The position numbers were made by a program, and so were the translations under genes. Under the pieces are notes generated by a model. It did not search any database, was not told the origin of the DNA, and was given only the letters and a program-made list of their open reading frames with translations. 64,000 bases of DNA. Origin: Opitutia bacterium. GTDB taxonomy: Bacteria > Verrucomicrobiota > Verrucomicrobiia > Opitutales > Opitutaceae. Shown piece after piece: positions 55,254 through 62,732 of the stretch; the first letter of the stretch is position 1, and each line of letters starts with the position of its first letter. Where the stretch lies: the NCBI GenBank assembly GCA_947474365.1, contig CANJIU010000025.1:1-64000 (forward strand), in the 5' to 3' direction.

Positions 55254-56657
55254 ATGCTGCAGCCCGCACCCGCCGAGCAGGATTTCTTCTGGGACGACTT
55301 GCTTGAGTACATCGAGGAGCGTCGCGTGATTCCGATTGTCGGCGCGGAGCTGTTGACCGTGCCCGACGGCGCCGGCGGCGATATGCCCCTGATGCAGGTC
55401 CTCGCGCAGAAACTCGCCGAGCGTCTGCGCGTGCCGGCCCAGGACTGTACGGGCGACGACGCGCTGCACCAGGTCGTCTGCCGCTACATCCAGCGCGGCG
55501 GTCGGCGGGAGGAGGTTTACCCGCGCATCCGGACGTTGATGAAGGAACTCGCGCCCGCCGTGCCGCCGATCCTCCGCGAACTGGCCCGCATCCGGCACTT
55601 CAATGTTTTTGTCACCACCACATTCGACTCGCTGCTCGCGCAGGCGCTCAACGAAGAGCGCTTCGGCGGCGAGCCCCGCACCGCGTCGCTCGCCTACTCG
55701 CCCAACAGCAATACCGACCTCACGATCGAGGCACGGAAGAGCGAGACCCCGACCGTGTTTCATCTCCTCGGGCGCATGTCGGCGTCACCGGACTATGTCA
55801 TCACCGAGGAGGACACGCTGGAGTTCTTTACCGCGATTCAATCCGAGTCGAAGCGCCCCAACGTCCTGCTCGACGAATTGAAGACGAGCCACCTGCTGCT
55901 CATCGGCAATACATTTCCCGACTGGCTGGCACGCTTCTTCATCCGCATCGCGAAGCACGGGCGGCTCTCGTTGCAGCGCGAGGAGCTGGAGATCATCGCC
56001 GACCGCTCGGTCGCGTCGGATCCGAAGCTGGTGCTGTTCCTGCGGAATTTTTCGTATCGCACGCAGATTTTCCAGCAGGGAAACGCGACTGATTTCGTGC
56101 GCGAATTATCCGCACGCTACGTCGAAAGGCATCCCATCCCCGAGGTCGGAACGCCTCTCCAAAACGTCCGCGCGGAGCAATCCGCTCCGGCCGCTCCCGA
56201 AATGAAGCCCGGTTCCGTCTTCCTCAGCTACGCGAGCCAGGACGCCGCAGCAGTGAAAAAAATCCGCGACGCGCTCGAGGCCGTCGGCATCGAAGTGTGG
56301 TTCGACCAGCGCAAGCTCGAAGGCGGCGACGATTTCGACAAGGAGATCAAAAAGAACATCCGCGGCTGCTCGCTCTTTCTGCCGGTAATCTCGGCTCAGA
56401 CCCAGGCGCGGCACGAAGGCTACTTCCGCCTTGAGTGGACGCTCGCCGCCGAGCGCTCGAAGCTCATCGCGGAGACCATCCCGTTTATTTTGCCCGTGGT
56501 GATCGACCCGGTCAGCGAAAACGACGCCCTCGTGCCCGAGCGCTTTTTGCAAGTGCAGTGGACCCGGCTCGCCGGCGGCACAACCACCCCGGAGTTCGTC
56601 GAACGGATGGTGAAACTCGTCCGCGAGCACCGGAAACGGGAGCGCGGGCTGCTATGA
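55254..56657 (+). CDS. SIR2-like and TIR domain protein
   Basis: A 467-residue two-domain protein. Residues 15-265 are SIR2-like: VIPIVGAELLTV, VTTTFDSLLAQAL (Thr123 stands where active SIR2 enzymes have the Asn of TTNYD), FHLLGR (His170) and HLLLIGNTFPDWLARF. Residues 318-460 form a TIR domain: GSVFLSYASQDAAAVKKIRDAL, GIEVWFDQRKLEGGDDF, and EGYFRLEW with Glu394 in the position of the TIR NADase catalytic glutamate. Both fold families degrade NAD in bacterial immunity; here the SIR2 part is degenerate and the TIR intact. The STAND-WD40 gene follows 88 bp downstream. Confidence 0.85.
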   Translation: MLQPAPAEQDFFWDDLLEYIEERRVIPIVGAELLTVPDGAGGDMPLMQVLAQKLAERLRVPAQDCTGDDALHQVVCRYIQRGGRREEVYPRIRTLMKELAPAVPPILRELARIRHFNVFVTTTFDSLLAQALNEERFGGEPRTASLAYSPNSNTDLTIEARKSETPTVFHLLGRMSASPDYVITEEDTLEFFTAIQSESKRPNVLLDELKTSHLLLIGNTFPDWLARFFIRIAKHGRLSLQREELEIIADRSVASDPKLVLFLRNFSYRTQIFQQGNATDFVRELSARYVERHPIPEVGTPLQNVRAEQSAPAAPEMKPGSVFLSYASQDAAAVKKIRDALEAVGIEVWFDQRKLEGGDDFDKEIKKNIRGCSLFLPVISAQTQARHEGYFRLEWTLAAERSKLIAETIPFILPVVIDPVSENDALVPERFLQVQWTRLAGGTTTPEFVERMVKLVREHRKRERGLL

Positions 56658-56671
56658 GCGCAGTCAGACAA

Positions 56672-56761
56672 AACGCTCAACGCTCAACTTTTAACGTTCA
56701 ACGCTCAATGACCAGAACCCCAGGCAAATTCCGGAGGACGACCATTTGAACGTTGAGCGTT
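56672..56761. repeat. Inverted heptamer array spanning the STAND gene start
   Basis: Units AACGCTC, AACGCTC, AACTTTT, AACGTTC, AACGCTC run in phase from 56672 to 56706, and the complement GAACGTT, GAGCGTT lies at 56748-56761, so the TTG start of the STAND gene is at the edge of the right arm. A 13-codon ORF from the ATG at 56708 also ends in the same position (TGA at 56747). Confidence 0.85.
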
Positions 56762-59700
56762 CCGGTGAAGCCGGCCCGCGTTCTGCGTCAGTCGACGCAG
56801 ACAATCCCTGGCCGGGCCTCGCCTCGTTCACGGAGGACACCCGCGCGTTCTTCTTCGGCCGGGAAAAGGAAACCGACGAGCTCGTCCGCCTCATAAGGCG
56901 CAACACCCTGACCGTCCTCTTCGGCCAGTCCGGCCTCGGCAAGTCCTCCCTCCTCCAGGCCGGCGCGTTTCCGCAACTCCGCGACGCAGATTACCTGCCG
57001 CTCTACCTGCGCATGGACCACAGCTTGTCGCGCCACAGCGCAGCGACGGCGGACGCCGATTCTCCTCCTCTCGCCGAACAGGTGAAGTCCGCCCTGACCG
57101 CAGCGATTGCGTCGGCCCGTGCCGACGCCCCGGCGTTTCGCGCCGACGAAACCCTCTGGGAATATTTTCATCGCAAGGACATCGACATCTGGAGCGCGAA
57201 AAACCGCCTCCTCACGCCGGTGCTCGCCTTCGACCAATTCGAGGAGATTTTCACGCTCGGGCGCGCGAGCGAAGCGCAACGCGGGCGCGGCCATGCGTTT
57301 CTCGTCGAACTCGCCGACCTCGTGGAGAACCGCGCCCCGGCTGCGCTGCGCGCAAAATTCGATTCCGGTGAACTCGACATCGCGCGGTACAATTTCACCA
57401 AGCCGTCGTGCCAGGTCGTGCTCAGCCTGCGCGAAGATTTCCTCCCCGATCTCGAGGGCCTGAAAAACGAGATGCGCTCGATCATGCAGAGCCGCATGCG
57501 GGTGAAGCGCCTCAACGGGACGCAAGCGCTGGAGATCGTCCAAAAACCTGCGCCGCACCTGCTCTCCGAGGGCGTGGCGGAGCGCGTAGTGGAATTTGTC
57601 GCCGGCGCTCGCGGCGGGTCCGCCGAACGGCTCGCTGAGCTGGAAGTCGAGCCGGCACTCCTCTCGGTTATCTGCCGCGAGCTCAACGAGCGCCGCCGCA
57701 CGCTCGGGCAGGCGCAGATCACGGCGGACTTGGTCTCAGGCAATCGTCGCGAGATTTTGACCGATTTCTACGAGCGCAGCGTCACCGATTTACCGGAGGC
57801 GATGCGCACGTTCGTCGAGGACCGGCTCCTCACGAAGTCGGGTTTCCGCGACAACCTCGCGCTCGAGACCGCGCTCGAATTCCCCGGCGTCACGCGCCCG
57901 CTGATCGACACGCTCGTCTCGCGCCGACTCGTGCGCCTTGAGGATCGCCTCGGCGTGCAGCGGGTGGAACTCACGCACGACGTGCTGGCCGAGGTGATAC
58001 GCACCAGCCGCGACGAACGGCAATCGCGGTTGGCGCTGGAAGAAACAAAGCGGCGCGAACAGATCGCCCGTCGCCGGATGTGGCTTGCGCGCGGGATCGC
58101 CGCCGGATTGCTCGTCGGCCTGACCGGTGTGAGTTGGATCGCCTGGCGCGCCATCCGCGCCGAGCGCGCGCAGGTGGCATTGAAGCAACGCGAGGCGGTA
58201 CTGCGCCAGGAGGCCGAGACGCGGCAGCGCGCGGAGGCGCGGCGCTGGAGTCGGTCCGACACGGCCGCGTCGGCGCGGCTGCTGGAGGAGGGGAAAACAC
58301 AGGAGGGCCTCGCCTTCCTGGTGCATGCCGCGCGGATCGACCGCGACAACCCATTGGTCGTGCCCCGGCTGCTGTCGGCGCTGGCGACGCACAGCTTTGT
58401 CGCACCGTTCGGCCCGAGTGTCCGCCTGCCGTCGGCGATCAGCTCCGGCTTCGCATCTTCCACCGACTTCTCGACCGACGGACGCCTGGTCGGCGTGTTT
58501 GGCAAAGACCGCGTGTTCCGCCTGGTGAATTTTGCCGACGGGCGGGTGGAGCGGGAAATTCGGCTGGGAAGAAATGTGGAGCGAGCAGGCATGAGTGGCG
58601 ATTTCGTCCACGCGGTCTCAATTGAGCCGCCGGTCTGGTCACGCTATGAGGCCGCGAGTGGCAAGCAGGTGATTTCAATGCCCATTTCCCCAGAGGTGAG
58701 GAATGCCAGTGGATCTCAGGATGGGCATTGGTCTGCGTGGACCGTCGGTCAGCAAATGATCCAGATTGTAGATGCGCGGCGGGGCCAAATCCGCGCCGAG
58801 CTCGCCCAACCGGATGGCGTGAATCAATCGGCGCATATGGCGGCGAACGGAACGCGCATGGCGGCGGTTTCCGCCGGTCGGGATAAATTTCGCGTATGGT
58901 CGGTGCCCGACGGCGCGTTGCTGGCCGAAGTGGCTCCGACCGACGAGAAGCCCAGCTTCGGTGCCTTCAGTTTCAGCGCCGACGGACGTCTGATTGCGAT
59001 GACCAAGTCGGGAGGTCTTCGACTCTACGAGGCCGCGACGGGGCAGGCGGTGGGACCCTTGCTGGTGCACGAGGGAGATTCGACTAACTCCCGTCCGCGT
59101 TTCACCCCGGATGGCTCGCTCGTGATCTCCGGCGGCACGAGCCGCACGGTCAAAGTCTGGAACGTGCGGACGGGTGAGCTCGCGTATCCGCCGCTCATCC
59201 ATGGCGGGGCGATCCGGGGTCTTGTGGTGTCCAACAACGGAAAAATCCTCGTTACGCACGCCGGCGACGGGTTCAGTCGTTTTTGGGATCTCACCACCGG
59301 AAGGATGCTGCTCGAGCCGTTCAAGCCGTCCGAGGGCGGGCGGTTTTCGGTGGCACTGGACGGGCGACATCTCGTCGACGTGACGGCAGCAGGCGAAGTG
59401 CGCCGCCTCGTGGCGGAGCCCAACGCCGCCCACGCGCTCGCGTTGCCCGAAGTCGCGGGCGCGCTTGGATCGGCCGAATGGGTCGCGAACCGGCCGGCCA
59501 CGGTGTATCGCGTCACGTCGCGCCAGCTGAGCTGGTTCGACGTCGCCACCGGGCGCGAAGTCGTGGGCGGCTTCGTTTTCCCCGAACCGATTCAACGCTA
59601 CGTGATGTCAGCCAATGGTCACGTCATGGTCGTGACCACCGAGGCGGGAGCGGCCCAGGCGTGGACGCCTGGCGCGGGTGGGGTGAAGGTCGTGGTGTTG

Positions 59701-60795
59701 GAGGGTTTCCCGGTGGGACCGGAGGTCAGAGTCGAAATGAACGCCGGCGGTAGCCTTGCGGCCGTCATTGCGAGCAACGGCGCCAAGGAGATGCGGATTT
59801 GGAATTTGCACACCGGCCGACCGGCGGCGCCCGCACTGCCTTATTCGGCCGCAGTGTGGCGGGAAAGAAATCCGGTGAGTTTCAGCCCCGATGGCAAATG
59901 GGTCTCCGCCGGTTCACGGGAAGGCGAGGCCAAGGTCTGGGAAGTCGACAACGGGCGATTGGTCTACGAGTTGAAGGGCATGCGCGGGGCGGTGCGCCGG
60001 GTCGAATTCAGTCCAGACGGGAAACGCCTCGCCACCGTGGAAATGCTCGGCGGCGGCGAGCGGCTGTGGGATGCCGCGACCGGGGAGCCCGTGACGCCGC
60101 CCTTGAAGCACCAGGGAGCGTTTGGGTCGACGTCACCGGGAGGGTTTTCCCGGGACGGCCGGTTCATGCTCACGTTTTCGGTGTCGGCCGGATCGGTAGT
60201 GGTGTGGGACGTCGCCACCGGGAAACGGGTGGGGGCGCAAATCGAACATGGGACGGCGCTCAGGACGGCGGTGTTCAGTCCGGATGGTTCGCAAGTATTG
60301 ACCGCATGTGCCGACGGAGCCGCGCGGCTCTGGGACGTGAAGACCAGCCAGCTGGCCGCCGAGCCGATGCGACATGGCGCAGAACTGGGAGGGGCGACCT
60401 TCAGTCCGGATGGGCGTTTTATCAAAACGGCGACGCGAGACGGCCCGGAGCGCATCTGGGCGGCGCCGCCCGCGGTGGGTGGACGAGCGCCCAAATGGTT
60501 GCTGCGGTTGACCACGCTACACGTCGGCAAGGTGATCAACGACGATGGCGAGCCGGTGGACGAAACGGCGGAAAGTGCGGCGTGGGACAGCCTGCGCACC
60601 GAGATCAACGCATTGCCGGCCGACGCGCCGTATGCGGCGTGGGGCAAGTGGCTGCTGGCTGACGGTGGGAAGCGCACGCTCGCCCCGGGTTTTGAAATCA
60701 CGCTGGCCGAAGCCGAGGCGCGCGGTTTGGCGGCGAAGCCGGTCGTCGCAGCCGAAGCAGACGACGACGTGCCGGACCCCACGCTGCTGCGATAG
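56746..60795 (+). CDS. nSTAND1-type NTPase with membrane anchor and WD40 repeats
   Basis: A 1349-residue protein. The NTPase (NPWPGLASFTEDTRAFFFGREKETDELVRLI) has Walker A GQSGLGKSS (Lys66) and Walker B-like LAFDQFEEIF (Asp163), followed by a winged-helix part (LEDRLGVQRVELTHDVLAEVI). A hydrophobic span (WLARGIAAGLLVGLTGVSWIAW, about 447-467) follows, a coiled-coil linker, and a WD40-like region (about 550-1240), with SFSADGRLIAM, SFSPDGKWVSA, EFSPDGKRLAT, VFSPDGSQVLT and TFSPDGRFIKT. STAND proteins oligomerise on ligand recognition. The TTG start is supported by GGAGGA 8-9 nt upstream. Confidence 0.85.
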   Translation: MNVERSGEAGPRSASVDADNPWPGLASFTEDTRAFFFGREKETDELVRLIRRNTLTVLFGQSGLGKSSLLQAGAFPQLRDADYLPLYLRMDHSLSRHSAATADADSPPLAEQVKSALTAAIASARADAPAFRADETLWEYFHRKDIDIWSAKNRLLTPVLAFDQFEEIFTLGRASEAQRGRGHAFLVELADLVENRAPAALRAKFDSGELDIARYNFTKPSCQVVLSLREDFLPDLEGLKNEMRSIMQSRMRVKRLNGTQALEIVQKPAPHLLSEGVAERVVEFVAGARGGSAERLAELEVEPALLSVICRELNERRRTLGQAQITADLVSGNRREILTDFYERSVTDLPEAMRTFVEDRLLTKSGFRDNLALETALEFPGVTRPLIDTLVSRRLVRLEDRLGVQRVELTHDVLAEVIRTSRDERQSRLALEETKRREQIARRRMWLARGIAAGLLVGLTGVSWIAWRAIRAERAQVALKQREAVLRQEAETRQRAEARRWSRSDTAASARLLEEGKTQEGLAFLVHAARIDRDNPLVVPRLLSALATHSFVAPFGPSVRLPSAISSGFASSTDFSTDGRLVGVFGKDRVFRLVNFADGRVEREIRLGRNVERAGMSGDFVHAVSIEPPVWSRYEAASGKQVISMPISPEVRNASGSQDGHWSAWTVGQQMIQIVDARRGQIRAELAQPDGVNQSAHMAANGTRMAAVSAGRDKFRVWSVPDGALLAEVAPTDEKPSFGAFSFSADGRLIAMTKSGGLRLYEAATGQAVGPLLVHEGDSTNSRPRFTPDGSLVISGGTSRTVKVWNVRTGELAYPPLIHGGAIRGLVVSNNGKILVTHAGDGFSRFWDLTTGRMLLEPFKPSEGGRFSVALDGRHLVDVTAAGEVRRLVAEPNAAHALALPEVAGALGSAEWVANRPATVYRVTSRQLSWFDVATGREVVGGFVFPEPIQRYVMSANGHVMVVTTEAGAAQAWTPGAGGVKVVVLEGFPVGPEVRVEMNAGGSLAAVIASNGAKEMRIWNLHTGRPAAPALPYSAAVWRERNPVSFSPDGKWVSAGSREGEAKVWEVDNGRLVYELKGMRGAVRRVEFSPDGKRLATVEMLGGGERLWDAATGEPVTPPLKHQGAFGSTSPGGFSRDGRFMLTFSVSAGSVVVWDVATGKRVGAQIEHGTALRTAVFSPDGSQVLTACADGAARLWDVKTSQLAAEPMRHGAELGGATFSPDGRFIKTATRDGPERIWAAPPAVGGRAPKWLLRLTTLHVGKVINDDGEPVDETAESAAWDSLRTEINALPADAPYAAWGKWLLADGGKRTLAPGFEITLAEAEARGLAAKPVVAAEADDDVPDPTLLR

Positions 60796-60876
60796 CCTAC
60801 GAAGCGGGCCCCGCGCCCCCGCCCACGACGCGATCGCCCCCCGGCCCACGACCCCGCCCCCACCGGCCCGAGCGCC

Positions 60877-60953
60877 AGTGTCACGTATTACGTGACACTT
60901 TTTCCGCCTTCCCCTCGTAACGCGATCCAAAGTGTCACTTAATACGTGACACT
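60877..60953. repeat. Left pair of 23-bp palindromes (R1, R2)
   Basis: R1 is at 60877-60899 and R2 at 60931-60953; both have the form AGTGTCAC-N7-GTGACACT. R1 has perfect 11-bp arms around a central T; R2 has one mismatch in its arms (TTA against TAC beside the core). Starts are 54 bp apart. R2 ends 6 bp before the ATG at 60960, over the ribosome-binding region of the HTH gene. Confidence 0.95.
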
Positions 60954-60959
60954 TTTCCG

Positions 60960-61343
60960 ATGATGGGCAAGACGTCGGGGACGATGATTCCCTCACTTCC
61001 GGCGCGGATGAAACAAGTGATGCCACTGGTGGACCTGCTGATTCTTGCCGCAGAGGAGTCCGCGAAATCCGCCCGGGCCGCTTACAAAGAACGGAAACGC
61101 CCGCGCCGCGGTGCGACCGTTCGGCCGGGACCCGAAACGCCGCTCTGGAATGAGTTGGTGGTCGCCGCGCGGGAGCAACTTGCCGGCTACGGCGACAAGG
61201 CCCGGCTGGCGCGCATTCTCGGCGTCCCACGGCAGCGGGTGCACCAATATCTCCGCGCCGCCTCCGCCTGCCCGGACGCTGAACGCACCCTCCTCCTCCT
61301 CGCGTGGGTCCAGGCCCGCCGCAGTGGCCGCGACCTTCTTTGA
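60960..61343 (+). CDS. Small HTH DNA-binding protein of unknown function
   Basis: A 127-residue basic protein, not recognised as a named family. The N-terminal half has a hydrophobic helix (MPLVDLLILAAEESAKSARAA) and the basic YKERKRPRRG; the C-terminal half has PLWNELVVAAREQL and a helix-turn-helix like that of Cro/XRE (KARLARILGVPRQRVHQYLRA, about 80-100). No catalytic motif is present, so it is not a recognisable transposase or recombinase. Two palindromes precede and two follow it. Autoregulation at the palindromes is the simplest reading. Alternative starts (Met9, Met17) exist. Confidence 0.75.
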   Translation: MMGKTSGTMIPSLPARMKQVMPLVDLLILAAEESAKSARAAYKERKRPRRGATVRPGPETPLWNELVVAAREQLAGYGDKARLARILGVPRQRVHQYLRAASACPDAERTLLLLAWVQARRSGRDLL

Positions 61344-61363
61344 AGCCCCGGCGCCGTTTTCAC

Positions 61364-61440
61364 AGTGTCACTTAATACGTGACACTGTGATTGGATTCGC
61401 CTCTGAAGACATAAAAAAGTGTCACGTATTAAGTGACACT
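61364..61440. repeat. Right pair of 23-bp palindromes (R3, R4)
   Basis: R3 is at 61364-61386 and R4 at 61418-61440, again 54 bp apart. R3 is identical to R2, and R4 is the exact reverse complement of R3. R3 extends to 14-bp arms (CACAGTGTCAC ... GTGACACTGTG). The pair begins 21 bp after the HTH stop codon. Confidence 0.95.
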
Positions 61441-61592
61441 GTGACGAGCGCTGATCGGGCGGGGACGGCGGAAAAATCGGGGATTTTCCGGGGCCCACGC
61501 AAGGGCTGAGGGCGGAATGTGGGGCGCGCGGGCGCACGCTTCGTTTGACAACCGGGCGCCGGCGCGCGTGGGTTCTGCCCTCGAACACTCCC

Positions 61593-62708
61593 GTGCCCGC
61601 CCGCGAAAAAATTCTCGTCGCCATGTCCGGCGGAGTCGACAGCTCCGTCGCCGCGCTGCTGCTCAAACAGCAGGGTTGCGACCTCGTTGGCGCGTACATG
61701 AAGAACTGGATCAACGAGGACAACATCGTCGGCGACTGTCCGTGGCAGCGCGACATCGAGGACGCCCGCGCCGTGGCCGATCATCTCGGGATCGAGTTTC
61801 ACGTCGTGAACCTGATGCGCGACTATCGGGAAAAGATCGTCGACTACCTGCTCGACGGTTACGCCCGCGGCCTCACGCCGAATCCCGACATCATGTGCAA
61901 CCGAGAAATCAAGTTCGGAGTGTTCCGCGCGTGGGCCAGGGACCACGGCTTCGACGCGGTGGCGACCGGGCATTATGCGCGTCGTGTGTCTATTGCCGGG
62001 TTTGCCGCCCACGAACCTGACTCAACGAGCCCAGCTACGTTCCAGCTCTGGGAAGGCGCCGACAAGAACAAGGATCAGTCGTACTTCCTCGCGCTCCTCT
62101 CGCAGGCGCAGCTGGCCGACGCGCGTTTTCCGATCGGGCACCTGCCAAAGCCGGAACTGCGGGCGTTGGCCCGGGAGGCAAAGTTGCCCACGGCGGACAA
62201 AAAGGACAGCCAGGGGATTTGTTTCATCGGCGAAGTGAAGATGGCCGATTTTCTGCGCGCCTACGTGCCGGACGCCCCAGGCCCGATCGTCCGCGCCACT
62301 GATGGCCGCGAACTAGGGACACACCGCGGATTGCACTTCTTCACTCTCGGGCAACGCAAGGGGATCGGCGTACCGTCGAACACCGACCACGAGGCCTACG
62401 TCGTGGTCGGCAAGCGCGCGTCCGATCGCGCCCTTCTGGTCGCGTTCGATCATCCAGATGCGCCCGGACTGTTTCAATCGGAGGTGCGCGTGCACGCCCT
62501 CAGCTGGATTGGCGAGCCGGTCACGACGGCGCGTCCTCTGGAGGGCCGGGTGCGCTATCGTGACCCGCGGGTGCCAATGGAATATTTCCCGACCGGAGAG
62601 AGTTCCGCGCTCATCCGCTTCCAGCAGCCCCAACGCGGGCTCGCGAGCGGACAGGTGCTGGCACTCTACGCCGGCGAACAGTTGCTCGGTGGCGGCATCT
62701 ACCTCTAA
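61593..62708 (+). CDS. mnmA: tRNA-specific 2-thiouridylase MnmA
   Basis: MnmA thiolates U34 of Lys, Glu and Gln tRNAs, using sulfur passed from cysteine desulfurase. The 371-residue protein has the PP-loop [18 protein letters not shown], catalytic Cys in [14 protein letters not shown], second Cys in [16 protein letters not shown]-like ATGHYARRV, and the C-terminal barrel domain with [11 protein letters not shown] and [14 protein letters not shown]. The GTG at 61593 gives a normal-length N-terminus; a TTG at 61545 is also open. Confidence 0.95.
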   Translation: MPAREKILVAMSGGVDSSVAALLLKQQGCDLVGAYMKNWINEDNIVGDCPWQRDIEDARAVADHLGIEFHVVNLMRDYREKIVDYLLDGYARGLTPNPDIMCNREIKFGVFRAWARDHGFDAVATGHYARRVSIAGFAAHEPDSTSPATFQLWEGADKNKDQSYFLALLSQAQLADARFPIGHLPKPELRALAREAKLPTADKKDSQGICFIGEVKMADFLRAYVPDAPGPIVRATDGRELGTHRGLHFFTLGQRKGIGVPSNTDHEAYVVVGKRASDRALLVAFDHPDAPGLFQSEVRVHALSWIGEPVTTARPLEGRVRYRDPRVPMEYFPTGESSALIRFQQPQRGLASGQVLALYAGEQLLGGGIYL

Positions 62709-62732
62709 TGGAGACATGTCCGGCCAACGTCC

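Noticed and set aside
60877..61440. The four palindromes as a CRISPR array
   Set aside because: Only pairs on each side of a gene, with alternating orientation; no cas genes are nearby.
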